Source: a virus. From it: DNA of 64,000 nt. The position numbers and the translations under genes are program-made. Within the stretch, counting starts at the first letter, position 1. Each line of letters opens with the position of its first letter. This document shows positions 31,767 through 42,145 of this stretch, piece after piece. Below the pieces are notes generated by a model. The model worked only from the letters and a program-made list of their open reading frames with translations, had not been told where the DNA came from and did not search any database. Where the stretch lies: positions 1-64,000 of the IMG/VR virus record IMGVR_UViG_3300044646_000478; one strand, written 5' to 3'.

Positions 31767-32239
31767 TATGCTAAGTCTCCTGTAAGTAGCCAATCTGTAT
31801 TACTTAATTTAATAATAGACGCAGCAGAATGTTGAGTTCTTAATTGAGCAGAAGGAGTTGAATTTAAATTAGCCACTCCATCATCACTAAATAAAACAGT
31901 TCCAGATCCGGTTTGAACAAAATCTACTTTCGCTCCTATGGGGAATGCGGTTCCAACACTTACCGTTATTGTTCCACCGCTAGGATTTACTTTATAAAAT
32001 TTATGCATATCAGCAGTTCCAATCGTATGGTTAGCAACAATAGTACCCATAGTTTGTGGATAGACGATACTTACACTACCAGAAAGAGTTGCAATGGGAC
32101 CAGAAAAACTTGATATGCTTGATTGATAGTTAATTAATTGAGTATTTAAGTAAGAAATATTATCTCTGACTTGAGAGTTCCATTGGCTTGGAGGCAAGAC
32201 GCTTCCAGACAAAACTGTTGATGGTGTAGTAAAACTCAT
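31766..32239 (-). CDS. Tail fibre base protein (parent module)
   Basis: 157 residues (MSFTTPSTVLSGSVLPPSQW). N-terminal TPSTVLSG...WNSQVRDNISYL marks the family attachment segment. A central strand region (DMHKFYKVNPSGGTITVSVG, then AKVDFVQTGSGTVLF) and a C-terminal module (LRTQHSAASIIKLSNTDWLL) follow directly without a propeller. It overlaps the upstream 1027-residue gene by one base (TAATG). It looks like the ancestral version of the next protein. It probably forms or caps a fibre. Confidence 0.68.
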   Translation of the reverse strand: MSFTTPSTVLSGSVLPPSQWNSQVRDNISYLNTQLINYQSSISSFSGPIATLSGSVSIVYPQTMGTIVANHTIGTADMHKFYKVNPSGGTITVSVGTAFPIGAKVDFVQTGSGTVLFSDDGVANLNSTPSAQLRTQHSAASIIKLSNTDWLLTGDLA

Positions 32240-35200
32240 TATCCTGCTCCAAATCTGCTTAGTTCACTAAATGTAGATTCATCAAAAACAATCCCCGGTG
32301 TCTCAAATTTGATGACTCTACCAATATTTGCATATTTAGGAATCAATTCATACCCAGAAATCCAAGCGTTTTTTGTATAGGCTTTTGCTCTGACTTTAAG
32401 ATTGTTGTATTCAGAGATTGCAGCATTGTAGTGTTGTTTAATTGTGGCATCGTCAATAACTTTATTATATGCTATAATAGCATTAATCCAAGTAAATGGA
32501 GATTCAACGTCTAATTTCTTCACTTGACTAGATAGATCTGGGACTTGAGTAGGGGTAAGAGAGGTTGGCCCACTTACTCTAAATGGCCCCTCAATTGTCG
32601 GCAAGACACCTACAGCGGAAGATGCTGTTCCTCCAAGCAATTCCCCATCATAATAAAGTTTTATATTATTTGTGTCATATGTAAAACCTACATAGTGCCA
32701 TTGTTTATCCTGAGTCCAGTCCGGGATATCAAACTCAAACGTAGAGGCACCAATGGTTACTCCAAGAGCAGTATTTCCACTATTAGAGTAAAGGGTGCCT
32801 AGGGCGTCAAAAGACCAGTCTGGGGATGCTGGAAGAGTAGTTCCATGCGCTCCCAAGTTGCAGTTTTCTTCCTTTTGATTAGAATAGAACCATGTAAAAT
32901 AACTTATTGTTGTATTATTAAAGCCCGTAATTGTTGGTATTTCAATATACCCAGAATTATATAGAACAACAAAATAATCTCTATTTAAACTTTGAATACA
33001 TTTTGGAATTTGATACTGTACTCCAGTTTGATAAGTGTCAATAGTTTGAGGCATAGAAACTGGATATGCGAATTTTGCTTCCGTTGTTCCCGAACCTTTT
33101 AATGAGGCTGGATTCTCTCCGTATGGAAATTGATTAGTTAAAAATGCTTCTGTATTTGTTGTTCCATTTAATTCATACTGAATGTCAATTAAATCGTCAA
33201 AGTTATATAAAATTTTAGGTTCTTCTTTAACAACTAAAGAATAAAAGTTGTCGGATGGAAAGTTTACACTCTTATATGGACTAGAAAGTGCAGTTAAGAA
33301 TGGTAAGTAAGTTCTTCCATCATTGTTAGAAACTTCCCACTCAACAGATTCAGTAGTCAAACTGGGATCTTCAATCCAATAACTGGCAGAATTTTCAATA
33401 TCTCCAAAATGACCAAACTCAAATAACAATTCATCGTTATATAAAATATTAGAAATTAAAGGAATCTCTATTTCGTTCCATTTATTCGGTACAATTCCTT
33501 TTATATCTTGAATAAACGCCAACCTTCTTCTGCTTTTATCCCAAAATGCTACTTTGAAATTACCACTCATCATTTCTTCTTCAAATCTAAGTTTAACTTT
33601 GAAGATACATTTTGAAAAATTAGGAATAGTAATTACATCACGATATTGCAAAGATGCGATTGTGGCGTTTGGACTTTTTGTAACTTTAATAGATTCATTT
33701 TCATAGATAGTTCTAGTATCTGTTACTACAGTAACATCTGTATTTAGATTTCCTGTTTCTTTAATACCTATTCTAAAGTTATCTGTATTGGATACTTTTT
33801 CAAATCCCTGCTGTCCAACAAATAATAATTCTGTATCTGATATCGCTGTGGGAAATAGAGTTGCTGCCTCAACGGGAAGGTTAGATTGAAAAGTTTCTGA
33901 CTCGTATTCGGCTAAAACAACGTCTTGAGAATAAACATAATCTAAATAAAATTGACCAGACGTAGGCTTAAATTCATATCCTGCATAACCCTCTCCAGCA
34001 ATATATCCAGCCGTGTCTATTTGGCCTTTAAGCCAAGTGTCGGAAATTTCAATTTTTCCAGTTTCTATTACAATATCTTCAATGAAGTGTTCTTCTCCGT
34101 TGTATAACTTCGCTTCATAAAACTGGTCTTTGCAGTCAACGATAATATAAAAATCTTTTTCTAATGTAACGTCTGTAGAAACAGAACTGATAAGAGAGGT
34201 CCCTTCATAAAAAGAAAGAATCGTTTTATCATTATCAAACACAAGTTTTGTTCTTAAATACTTATTTGTGTAAGACGTTCTATCAGGATGGACTCTGGTG
34301 TATAGGGAAAACTCATGAGGAGTTGCAGTTCCGGGCAAAGCAGTTCCTGCGTTAAGTTTTGCTATGTATTTAAAATCTTTAACAAAAAGACCATCCTGAA
34401 CAATCGCAGGCAATGCTGCTTGTACTGTCCCCGGCCAACGCTCCATTGCAAGATACCCTCTTTTTGTATCTACATTTGCGGAATAGTGATCATAAGAATT
34501 AGTCACGACTTTCATTGGGCCGGTTTTGAATATATATTCAGTTCCAGAAAGGGGACCACTTAAGTCAATTTTAATTGCCCTAATATTAGAAAGATCTACA
34601 GTTCCGGGACCAACCGAACCATTTGTTAAAATATTTCTATTGATTTTCCAAACAACGTCGCCAGCAGAAGAGAGACTATTCATCAAAACCGCAGTGCCTG
34701 CGTTAAATGGAATCGAAACAGTATTGCTGTTTTCATAACTAAGAGAAGAAGAGAAAGATACAGTTCCAGCAACGACCGCAGTTCCGGGCCAATTCCATAT
34801 TGGCATTTGTATATAATAATTCTCTGCTCCATTCATAAAATCTGATGTAAGATCATCTGTAAATGTAGATCTTAGACTATATGCTGGAGTATTTGCGGGA
34901 GCAGAAGTTCCGGGAGAATCGGCAGTACCAACGGTCATATAAATGCCATTATTATAATATCCATCTGCATTTTCTGAGATTGGGCTACCAACACTTTGTA
35001 ATTTACCAATCTTGATTTGATTAAGCGGATCTAACTCGTCTTGCGAATATGCATCAGGGTAAGGAGTGACCGGCTCTAACGCTGGATTACTTGTTCCAGA
35101 AAGAAATGCTTGAGTAACCCCCGGCGCTCCTACCCAGCCTTCACTCACTGTTGTATTTACAAATCCAGTTCCACCCAAGCCCAGATTTGCAGTATAGGCT

Positions 35201-35322
35201 GTTCCGTGATACAATAAGTCACGTTGGTTGATTATTTCTGGCTCTGTTTCTGGCGCAAAGCATCTTAAAGTATAGGATGGGTCTGTGAAAGCGCTTCCAT
35301 TAGATAGGTAGATATAAGCCAT
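32239..35322 (-). CDS. Large baseplate/fibre protein with LamG-like domain
   Basis: 1027 residues. Near residues 795 to 920 a concanavalin/LamG-like domain is visible (TISYFTWFYSNQKEENCNLG, YVGFTYDTNNIKLYYDGELL), which usually binds carbohydrate. The rest is all-beta, with several GTA/GTV turns in the first 400 residues (NWPGTAVVAGTVSF, NAGTALPGTATPHEF). No enzymatic motif was seen. It lies between the 918-residue baseplate protein and the fibre set; all three stops and starts are coupled. It is a likely baseplate periphery or receptor-contact protein. Confidence 0.62.
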   Translation of the reverse strand: MAYIYLSNGSAFTDPSYTLRCFAPETEPEIINQRDLLYHGTAYTANLGLGGTGFVNTTVSEGWVGAPGVTQAFLSGTSNPALEPVTPYPDAYSQDELDPLNQIKIGKLQSVGSPISENADGYYNNGIYMTVGTADSPGTSAPANTPAYSLRSTFTDDLTSDFMNGAENYYIQMPIWNWPGTAVVAGTVSFSSSLSYENSNTVSIPFNAGTAVLMNSLSSAGDVVWKINRNILTNGSVGPGTVDLSNIRAIKIDLSGPLSGTEYIFKTGPMKVVTNSYDHYSANVDTKRGYLAMERWPGTVQAALPAIVQDGLFVKDFKYIAKLNAGTALPGTATPHEFSLYTRVHPDRTSYTNKYLRTKLVFDNDKTILSFYEGTSLISSVSTDVTLEKDFYIIVDCKDQFYEAKLYNGEEHFIEDIVIETGKIEISDTWLKGQIDTAGYIAGEGYAGYEFKPTSGQFYLDYVYSQDVVLAEYESETFQSNLPVEAATLFPTAISDTELLFVGQQGFEKVSNTDNFRIGIKETGNLNTDVTVVTDTRTIYENESIKVTKSPNATIASLQYRDVITIPNFSKCIFKVKLRFEEEMMSGNFKVAFWDKSRRRLAFIQDIKGIVPNKWNEIEIPLISNILYNDELLFEFGHFGDIENSASYWIEDPSLTTESVEWEVSNNDGRTYLPFLTALSSPYKSVNFPSDNFYSLVVKEEPKILYNFDDLIDIQYELNGTTNTEAFLTNQFPYGENPASLKGSGTTEAKFAYPVSMPQTIDTYQTGVQYQIPKCIQSLNRDYFVVLYNSGYIEIPTITGFNNTTISYFTWFYSNQKEENCNLGAHGTTLPASPDWSFDALGTLYSNSGNTALGVTIGASTFEFDIPDWTQDKQWHYVGFTYDTNNIKLYYDGELLGGTASSAVGVLPTIEGPFRVSGPTSLTPTQVPDLSSQVKKLDVESPFTWINAIIAYNKVIDDATIKQHYNAAISEYNNLKVRAKAYTKNAWISGYELIPKYANIGRVIKFETPGIVFDESTFSELSRFGAG

Positions 35323-38078
35323 TAGAACGCTACCCCATTAAAACTTTCTGAGCCATATTCAACAATATTTCTTGACCCGAGGACAAATTGCTTTTCTGGA
35401 TCAATCGTCCATCTCCAGTCTTTTTGATAAAAAGTATTTATAGATATTGTAGAGTCATCAACAAGATTCTCTCTATAATTATATGCGTCGTTACGAGCGG
35501 TTTTGTCTTTTTTATAAAATTTAATTTCTCGGATTGCTACATAGTATCCAACATTTGCAGAACGTGGGGCTTGAATAACTTTATACCCATGACGACACTT
35601 TCTCATAAACCACATATCGGGCCAATTTTTTTCTTCAACGATTGGAGTTCTATCTAATCTTGTAGCGGCGGTAACAAGTGGTTTAGATGTAATTGGATTT
35701 TCTGGAATCCAATTTGCAGAATCTTCAACAGTAACAGAAAGACGATACCTATTATCAATTAATTTTGGTTTAACTGTATTTAAAAGATTTTGTTGATAGA
35801 GATTAGAGAAAGCATTTGGATACAAAATAATCTGTCTGTCCAAGACAGGTTCGCTTGTCTTTTCAGTTTCTGGATTTTTCCAAACTTGGTATTCGGATAG
35901 AACAGAACTTTTTCTATTAGTTTGAATAAAATCAAGAACACTCTTTGGATTCTCATCTTTTAACTTGTCCACTCTTGGTGGAAGCAAGCCCATATTTTGT
36001 GCTGTCGCTGAAACTCTTGTATAAAGTGCTGGATTTTCCAAAGGATCGTTTGATTTTCCAGAAGGGTTTGCATATATATAACTTTCTACCCAACTTGGGA
36101 AAGTTCGATATGTTACATCTAATTTGATAGGCAAACTTAAGGTATTGTATGGAGTAACTGACAATTTTGTAAATTCTAATTTAATATATTTAGCATATAT
36201 TGTTTCAATAAGTTTGAAATTGCCCCTCTTCAATAGATAATGACGAGGAACTGGAGTCCACAATTTATTATCCCAATTGTCTTCATTAGAATCATCATCG
36301 CTATAATAAACATGCATAAGACATTCAGGAGTTAGTGGATCAATATAAACTTCATCAACAAAAGACGCATCTAATCCTGTTCTTATGTCGAAATATAAAG
36401 ATTCAACTGCAAATTTAGATGGATTGATTTGACTTTGCCAATAAGTACTTTCTTGTTCATCAAATGCCTTTGAAGGACCATAAGTTTTTGCTTCGGTCAC
36501 ATATGCATTGCCGAGGATATCCAATCCGCTGTTTGGAACAAATTCCTCAATGGAGGCAACCACTTGAGCAAGTTTTAGATTTCTTACTTCAATTGACCAT
36601 TCAAATTGTTCCGAATTAAAGAACGGAAAGGGATCGGTTCTTCTAGAAAATACAATTTTGATATCTTTAGCATTTACTGTATTGAAATATAAGACAACAT
36701 TTTGCCAACTGTAGTCTCCGGTTCCGTTATAAAAAATTCTTGTTTCGTTATTTAAATCAGATTTATATTCAACTAGTTCCCAATCCTGAAGATCTTCGTC
36801 ATAGTAAAATACACTTATATCAATTGGTTTTTGACACATTTCAAATTGCAACATATTGACTGGTCTATTTTTACCCAGATCAATAGTAAGAATTTCTTCA
36901 GCATCTGGCAGCCTTTCCTCAGATGCCCAAAAAAGTTTACTTGGCTTATCTAAATTAAAGTTGTTATCAGCAAGATAACCAACTGGATAATGCTCATTAA
37001 TGATAAAAGAATCTTTCCCGGCATTTTTAATAAGCCACGGTGAGTTAAACTTGTAAATGTCTGGGGTATCCGACAATGCTTGGCTTGCTTCGTAAGGGTA
37101 TGTATTTGCTCCCCTTTGAAGGTGGGTGAATAAATCTTGCTGTTCGCTAGAAAAATTACCCAGATGAAAACTGCTGGCTTGGATAGAATCTACTGTTAGA
37201 TAAATTATAGATTCCGACCTGTCGCCAAAGGCTTGAGTAGGTGCCTCAACAGATTCCCCAGTTTTGATCCAGTTATTCTTTTTGGTGTATGAATAATCTA
37301 TGAGGTTATTGCCTGTTACATATCTCTGAATATAGAAATTATAACTAGATGCAGTCCCGCTATTAATGGGAACTTCAGTTAAAGCATTAGAAGCAACATT
37401 CACACTATACAAAGAATTTGATGGCTTTAGTCGTCGGATGACTTCTGTAATTCTTCTTTGCTCTTGAGGTGTGATTGATGCAACTTGAGGTCTTATAACA
37501 AATTCTTCTGAAGCATTGGTAACGCCATAATCTGGAATTCCGATTGGTTGATCAGAATTAATATCATCTAGATATCTCCACCGTTCAAAAATTTCACACT
37601 CGTATCCAGTTGCTGCTCTTCCTAAAAGTTTCAATCCTTCAGCCGTGTTACCAAGATTTGACCCACGCATAAAATCTTGCGCTCTTGCCTTAAACCAAGC
37701 ATCTTTTCTTTTTATTTCTGCCCACTGATCTTGAGTAAGCATTTGGTTATAAGGATCATATTCATAAATCTCATCATTCAATCTTGTCAACTGAACAACG
37801 TTTGAGAATAGGGTATCAAGATCATTAAAACTTGTAGAAGATAAAGACTCGTACAATTTAGGTGCTAGAGTTGCTTTTTTAATTCCATTGACTCCAGCAT
37901 CTCCTAAAATTGCATACAAAAATTTATAAATAAGACTATCTGAATTTAAATTATAAACTTCTTCAGGAAAGAAGTCTTTAATCCTATCCATAAAATCAAC
38001 AGGAGGGTTGAGTCCTTCTACTATTTCTCTTTTTTCTATTAATTGACCGTTGTTGAGTAATGTAAAAATATCGGCCAT
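35322..38078 (-). CDS. Large baseplate protein with discoidin-like segment
   Basis: 918 residues. The N-terminal ~200 (ADIFTLLNNGQLIEKREIVE, LYAILGDAGVNGIKKATLAP) resemble the tail protein next to baseplate J in myoviruses. Around residues 500 to 620, AKTYGPSKAFDEQESTYWQS is followed by a beta sandwich like F5/8-type C (discoidin) modules that bind sugar. Aromatic-rich C-terminal part (PDMWFMRKCRHGYKVIQAPR). It overlaps the baseplate J-like gene by one base. It is probably a wedge/periphery component of the baseplate. Confidence 0.65.
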   Translation of the reverse strand: MADIFTLLNNGQLIEKREIVEGLNPPVDFMDRIKDFFPEEVYNLNSDSLIYKFLYAILGDAGVNGIKKATLAPKLYESLSSTSFNDLDTLFSNVVQLTRLNDEIYEYDPYNQMLTQDQWAEIKRKDAWFKARAQDFMRGSNLGNTAEGLKLLGRAATGYECEIFERWRYLDDINSDQPIGIPDYGVTNASEEFVIRPQVASITPQEQRRITEVIRRLKPSNSLYSVNVASNALTEVPINSGTASSYNFYIQRYVTGNNLIDYSYTKKNNWIKTGESVEAPTQAFGDRSESIIYLTVDSIQASSFHLGNFSSEQQDLFTHLQRGANTYPYEASQALSDTPDIYKFNSPWLIKNAGKDSFIINEHYPVGYLADNNFNLDKPSKLFWASEERLPDAEEILTIDLGKNRPVNMLQFEMCQKPIDISVFYYDEDLQDWELVEYKSDLNNETRIFYNGTGDYSWQNVVLYFNTVNAKDIKIVFSRRTDPFPFFNSEQFEWSIEVRNLKLAQVVASIEEFVPNSGLDILGNAYVTEAKTYGPSKAFDEQESTYWQSQINPSKFAVESLYFDIRTGLDASFVDEVYIDPLTPECLMHVYYSDDDSNEDNWDNKLWTPVPRHYLLKRGNFKLIETIYAKYIKLEFTKLSVTPYNTLSLPIKLDVTYRTFPSWVESYIYANPSGKSNDPLENPALYTRVSATAQNMGLLPPRVDKLKDENPKSVLDFIQTNRKSSVLSEYQVWKNPETEKTSEPVLDRQIILYPNAFSNLYQQNLLNTVKPKLIDNRYRLSVTVEDSANWIPENPITSKPLVTAATRLDRTPIVEEKNWPDMWFMRKCRHGYKVIQAPRSANVGYYVAIREIKFYKKDKTARNDAYNYRENLVDDSTISINTFYQKDWRWTIDPEKQFVLGSRNIVEYGSESFNGVAF

Positions 38079-40495
38079 TAAACTATCCAGTTATTTTGAG
38101 TTTTCTGAATTGGCGCAACAGGTTCACTTGTGCCATTTGTGTCTGGACCTAGAGAATAGAATACTGGAAGATCAATATCTTCTAATAAGAAGTCCTCTTC
38201 GTAAATAGTAATATTTGTTCCATTTGCTGTAACTTCTTCCAATCCATAGTGAACAGCATCATCTGCGCTAGTAGCAAAACGAACATTATCAACTCCGGGA
38301 GTTTGATAGACAATCTGAAGAATATCGTTGAGTTGTATTACTGCTCCAAACAATTGATTATTAAAGAAAGTTTCAATGTTATTTGAAATGTCTAGATTTA
38401 CAGAATTTACAACAAAACCATTTGTGTATATAACAACAAGATTAGCAATGAAATGACGGAACTTAGCAGTATGAGCGAGAACATCTTGTCCAATCTGACG
38501 ATGGCTATCAATAATTCTGTTTGTTAAGAAAGGCAATTTATCAAAAGTATATTCTATAGAAAACACACTTTGATTAATAGCATTAGCCATTGCGGTAGTT
38601 ATTTCAATACCATCTCTACAACGGTAACTATCTCTCAAATCTGTAATATCTTTTAGCAACCAGTAATCGCTACCGAGTTCATAATCAATACCATTTATAT
38701 TTAAAATCTCCGGGACGGAACGAACTGGAGTCCATATTAGATTTATAAAATAATTTGCAGTTCCGGGATGAGTTGTTGTGTTACTTCTATAGAAATTTTC
38801 ATAATGATATTTATCAGTTACATCATCTTTAATAAGATTGCCGGGGCCAGCAGTAACGTCTTCTGCTGTCTCAGTATTTTGTCCTGAGATATAAATATCA
38901 ACCTTATTCATGCTTGAATAATTATTATTTAAATCAATAACATTACGGCTCCACTTTGAAAGATATTCATGCTCTAAGAAAACGATGGAATCTTCAGTTA
39001 AATCATCGGTTGGCGGTTCTCCAACCGCAACAGAACTGTTATCATAAAAAGCAGTTATATCTACTCTTGCAGTCCCAGATGCGCTTGCACTCCCAATTGC
39101 GGTGGTGCCAGAAGAGAGTGAATTTATATATGTAAGAGAAGATGAGCCAATTGAATGCACCGTCCCGGAATATGAAGCAACTGTAGTAGTTCCGATAGTT
39201 ACAGTTCCTACAGATATTGTTCCTCCAGTTTCAATTCCGATTAGATTTGCAGATCCAGATTCTAAGTAAAGTGTTGTTGTTCCACTAGCACCGGCAGTTC
39301 TTGCAAAAGAGGTTACTGTAAACGTTCCGTGAGTTGCTATCTCTCCAACTTTTTCCCAAATTGGGTTGGCTACTCCGAGGTCTTTTCTATAAATATTTTT
39401 AGAGGTTACAGTTCCCCCAGCGAGTGAAGTGCCTGAACTATTGTAAAGATGAGTCACCGTTCCGACTTCGTTTGAGAAAGTAACTTCATTACTAGAAGAA
39501 CTTATACCACTCTGGCCTCCGGGAGTGTAAGTGTAAGTATAAGCATATTGATAATTTCCAATTAAGAAATCTTCATCAAGTGAAGTGCCAGCAACAGGAG
39601 TGCCGCTAGGAGCAGGATTTCTCATGTTTTCTGCGTAAATTTGTGCAGTTGGTACTCCAGTTGTGCTGACACTAAAAGTGTAATCAATATCTGGAGTATA
39701 AAACCGAGAAACATCATTGCCTTGCGTACTTAAATAATAATTAAAATCATACACATGCTTTGAATTTGGGTTAAAACTAGACGCACTTCCCGAGGCATCT
39801 AATGTCATATATTCTTGGAATTTACTTATAGGTCCGACAATCGTTGCTCTATTTGTATATTGGTTTGCAATTGCTAATGCTAGAAACTGCTCATCTGTTC
39901 CAGCGATATTACGGAAGATATTATTCTTAAATCTAACCTTAAGTTCATCATCAGTTTCTTGGTTTGTTCCACCTGTGGTAGATGTGTAATTATTTACCGT
40001 CGCAACATCAGAAACTTTTGTAATGATTCTATTGATCTGGTTTGCTGTTACGTTACCGACTTCACCGGGGATAGTTGCTTCGACGGGAACTTCTGCGTAT
40101 GTACCGTTTTCTGGAATGACACCATCGGCCACAGTTATGAATAGAATTTGAGAAGAAACGGCAGAGGCGGTAGTGCTAATCTGAGTACCGCTTGGGATAA
40201 AAATTGCAGTGGGAGATGGAGTTTTTCTACTAAAGGTGACAAATCCTGAAGCACGACGAGCCGTTTGACGCGCAAAACCGAATAATTGAATAAAATCATC
40301 AAGGTCTTGCCCAAACTTAGTAGTAATATCTAATTGATATCTTTGTACAAATTGATCAAATTGTATATCAGCGAGAGATTGAGCAACAACATCAATAATT
40401 TTTCTTTCCGGGGTGCCTACCTCTAGAGAGATTTCTGGATCTAAAATATAAAGTTGATCCCTCATTCTTTTACTAAGTTCTTCTTGCGTAAACAT
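38078..40495 (-). CDS. Baseplate J-like wedge protein
   Basis: 805 residues, longer than T4 gp6-type relatives. The N-terminal ~210 residues carry baseplate J features: VVAQSLADIQFDQFVQRYQL, FGFARQTARRASGFVTFSRK, IFIPSGTQISTTAS, EVPVEATIPGEVGNVTANQI, TDDELKVRFKNNIFRNIAGT. A central insertion of about 270 residues is rich in Gly-Thr turns (13 GT pairs) and looks like added beta domains. The C-terminal ~200 residues resume the conserved core. It assembles baseplate wedges with the gp25-like protein encoded just upstream. Confidence 0.78.
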   Translation of the reverse strand: MFTQEELSKRMRDQLYILDPEISLEVGTPERKIIDVVAQSLADIQFDQFVQRYQLDITTKFGQDLDDFIQLFGFARQTARRASGFVTFSRKTPSPTAIFIPSGTQISTTASAVSSQILFITVADGVIPENGTYAEVPVEATIPGEVGNVTANQINRIITKVSDVATVNNYTSTTGGTNQETDDELKVRFKNNIFRNIAGTDEQFLALAIANQYTNRATIVGPISKFQEYMTLDASGSASSFNPNSKHVYDFNYYLSTQGNDVSRFYTPDIDYTFSVSTTGVPTAQIYAENMRNPAPSGTPVAGTSLDEDFLIGNYQYAYTYTYTPGGQSGISSSSNEVTFSNEVGTVTHLYNSSGTSLAGGTVTSKNIYRKDLGVANPIWEKVGEIATHGTFTVTSFARTAGASGTTTLYLESGSANLIGIETGGTISVGTVTIGTTTVASYSGTVHSIGSSSLTYINSLSSGTTAIGSASASGTARVDITAFYDNSSVAVGEPPTDDLTEDSIVFLEHEYLSKWSRNVIDLNNNYSSMNKVDIYISGQNTETAEDVTAGPGNLIKDDVTDKYHYENFYRSNTTTHPGTANYFINLIWTPVRSVPEILNINGIDYELGSDYWLLKDITDLRDSYRCRDGIEITTAMANAINQSVFSIEYTFDKLPFLTNRIIDSHRQIGQDVLAHTAKFRHFIANLVVIYTNGFVVNSVNLDISNNIETFFNNQLFGAVIQLNDILQIVYQTPGVDNVRFATSADDAVHYGLEEVTANGTNITIYEEDFLLEDIDLPVFYSLGPDTNGTSEPVAPIQKTQNNWIV

Positions 40496-40517
40496 ATATT
40501 AATTATCTCCCGTAATT

Positions 40518-40994
40518 TTAAGCAGTAGATGATGTTTGAACGGGAATGTCAAATTCAAAAACATCTCCACTAACCATTTCTAAATCAACTCTTACATATA
40601 ATGTGTCGTAATCGCGCTGATAGTAAATATTAAAATTTTCTATTATTTCATTATCTGAGAATGTATACAGACCATTATATTTTTGAAGTTCTATTCTCAG
40701 ACGAGACATTTGTTTTACTTGATATTCGTTAATTATTCTAGAAACTTCAGAAACAACCATTTGAGAATAATCATCATCAAAAATATTTAAACGACCATTT
40801 GCATATATGGAAGTGCCTTCTTCTCCAATATCAATAAATGATCCCAATTCTGGGTTCAGGGGATCGGTACCATATGGCTCTCTTATCCAACATATAAGAT
40901 CTTGGACCGTTTTTGATGGGCCTTGAACTGTTTCTATGCTATTTCCGGGGCCTTTAACGATATCCCCATTAAAAAGCCTTAAACTCCAAGTCAT
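40518..40994 (-). CDS. gp25-like baseplate wedge protein
   Basis: 158 residues. WSLRLFNGDIVKGPGN, VQDLICWIREPYGTDPLNPE, LGSFIDIGEEG and the NEYQVKQMSRLRIELQKYNG segment fit the gp25/GPW family, a lysozyme-like small wedge protein that links the baseplate to the sheath. The length is somewhat greater than T4 gp25 (132). It precedes the baseplate J-like gene as usual in myoviruses. A 53-base gap containing a weak hairpin separates it from the upstream gene. Confidence 0.75.
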   Translation of the reverse strand: MTWSLRLFNGDIVKGPGNSIETVQGPSKTVQDLICWIREPYGTDPLNPELGSFIDIGEEGTSIYANGRLNIFDDDYSQMVVSEVSRIINEYQVKQMSRLRIELQKYNGLYTFSDNEIIENFNIYYQRDYDTLYVRVDLEMVSGDVFEFDIPVQTSSTA

Positions 40995-41047
40995 TTAAGT
41001 TAAATCCTCTCTAATTAGGTGACGCTATCATCAACATTATTGCCTCG

Positions 41048-42145
41048 TTAGGCACCTTCATATGTTACAATTTCTTCTGGTTCAGGGTCTTCTAATGGAT
41101 CTGCTTCCACTCTAAGTGGAATTATTTGCATCCAACGATTTAAAAAGTGTAAAGTAGCATTAGACGGGCTACCCAGATGGGCTGGATCTTTTCTATACAC
41201 CTCAGTCAATTCATCATCTTTATTTAACGTTATTCGGTATGTTGTATTAACACTTTGTCTAGTATTTGCAGCAGCAAGGAAACCACTAAGCGTAGATGTT
41301 GGCAAAGATCCATTAATTGATAATCCTAATTGGAAACCAATATTATTATTTCCGCAGTACGCTTCGGCTCCACCGGAAAGAACATATTCTCCATCGTAAG
41401 GAACTCTTAAAACGGGGCTGCCACCATAATCAAAAATACTTGTTCCAGAAGTATTTGTATTTCCATTAAACCATGCTGTACCAATTGTTGTCACTTCTTC
41501 TGAAACAAAATTAATATAGGGAGCGCCCCCAATAAAAAGCCATTTATATTCAGAAATAGTTGCAGCGTGATATTTGAAAGACCATCCGATATCTCTTTCG
41601 TCTTGCGTTGCAAAAAGATAATAACAATGTTGACCATCTACTACATTGCGAGATGGAATAAAATCATCAAAAGGAGTTATCAACTTTTGCGATACAACGA
41701 CAGTTCCGGCATTTAATTGATCTAGAGTTGCAGACCCATATAAGGCACTTCCGGGAAAAGTTGCAGTTCCCAACTCTGCAAAACTATTTCTTGCCTTATT
41801 AAAATCACATATAATTTCTTGTTCTGCATTAATAAACAAACGTGACGGGGCATTGAGCCTTACATCTCCTCCAATAAGTTCTCCAACTGGTAGAGTTTCA
41901 TTATCTTCTTCAAAGCGAGAATGAATTACCCAATTATTATCCAACTTTGTAACAAGCCAATGTTCCCCGACTTTGGGGACTTGCACATAAGGAGATTGAA
42001 AAAATGCAAATGTCAATTGAATTTGTTGATTAGCAGAATCTCTTCCTTCAAGATATCCAACTGATGGATCACATTGGGTTATTCTAATTTTTTTATATGA
42101 ATATGCTTGATTTAACAAACGATATTGAGGAGTGTTTCCCATCAT
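41048..42145 (-). CDS. Baseplate protein, unknown
   Basis: 365 residues. The N-terminal ~110 residues (SYKKIRITQCDPSVGYLEGR, WLVTKLDNNWVIHSRF) resemble OB-fold-like domains of baseplate spike/hub proteins. The remainder is beta-rich with the FKYHAATISEYKWLFIGGAP segment and ends DPEPEEIVTYEGA. The ATG overlaps the previous stop (ATGA). It sits between the CHAP enzyme gene and gp25. A central spike or hub component is possible. No catalytic motif was seen. Confidence 0.55.
   Translation of the reverse strand: MMGNTPQYRLLNQAYSYKKIRITQCDPSVGYLEGRDSANQQIQLTFAFFQSPYVQVPKVGEHWLVTKLDNNWVIHSRFEEDNETLPVGELIGGDVRLNAPSRLFINAEQEIICDFNKARNSFAELGTATFPGSALYGSATLDQLNAGTVVVSQKLITPFDDFIPSRNVVDGQHCYYLFATQDERDIGWSFKYHAATISEYKWLFIGGAPYINFVSEEVTTIGTAWFNGNTNTSGTSIFDYGGSPVLRVPYDGEYVLSGGAEAYCGNNNIGFQLGLSINGSLPTSTLSGFLAAANTRQSVNTTYRITLNKDDELTEVYRKDPAHLGSPSNATLHFLNRWMQIIPLRVEADPLEDPEPEEIVTYEGA

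Noticed and set aside
41030-41060. TGCCT/AGGCA hairpin near a stop codon as terminator
   Set aside because: The stem is only 5 bp and no T-run follows on the minus strand.
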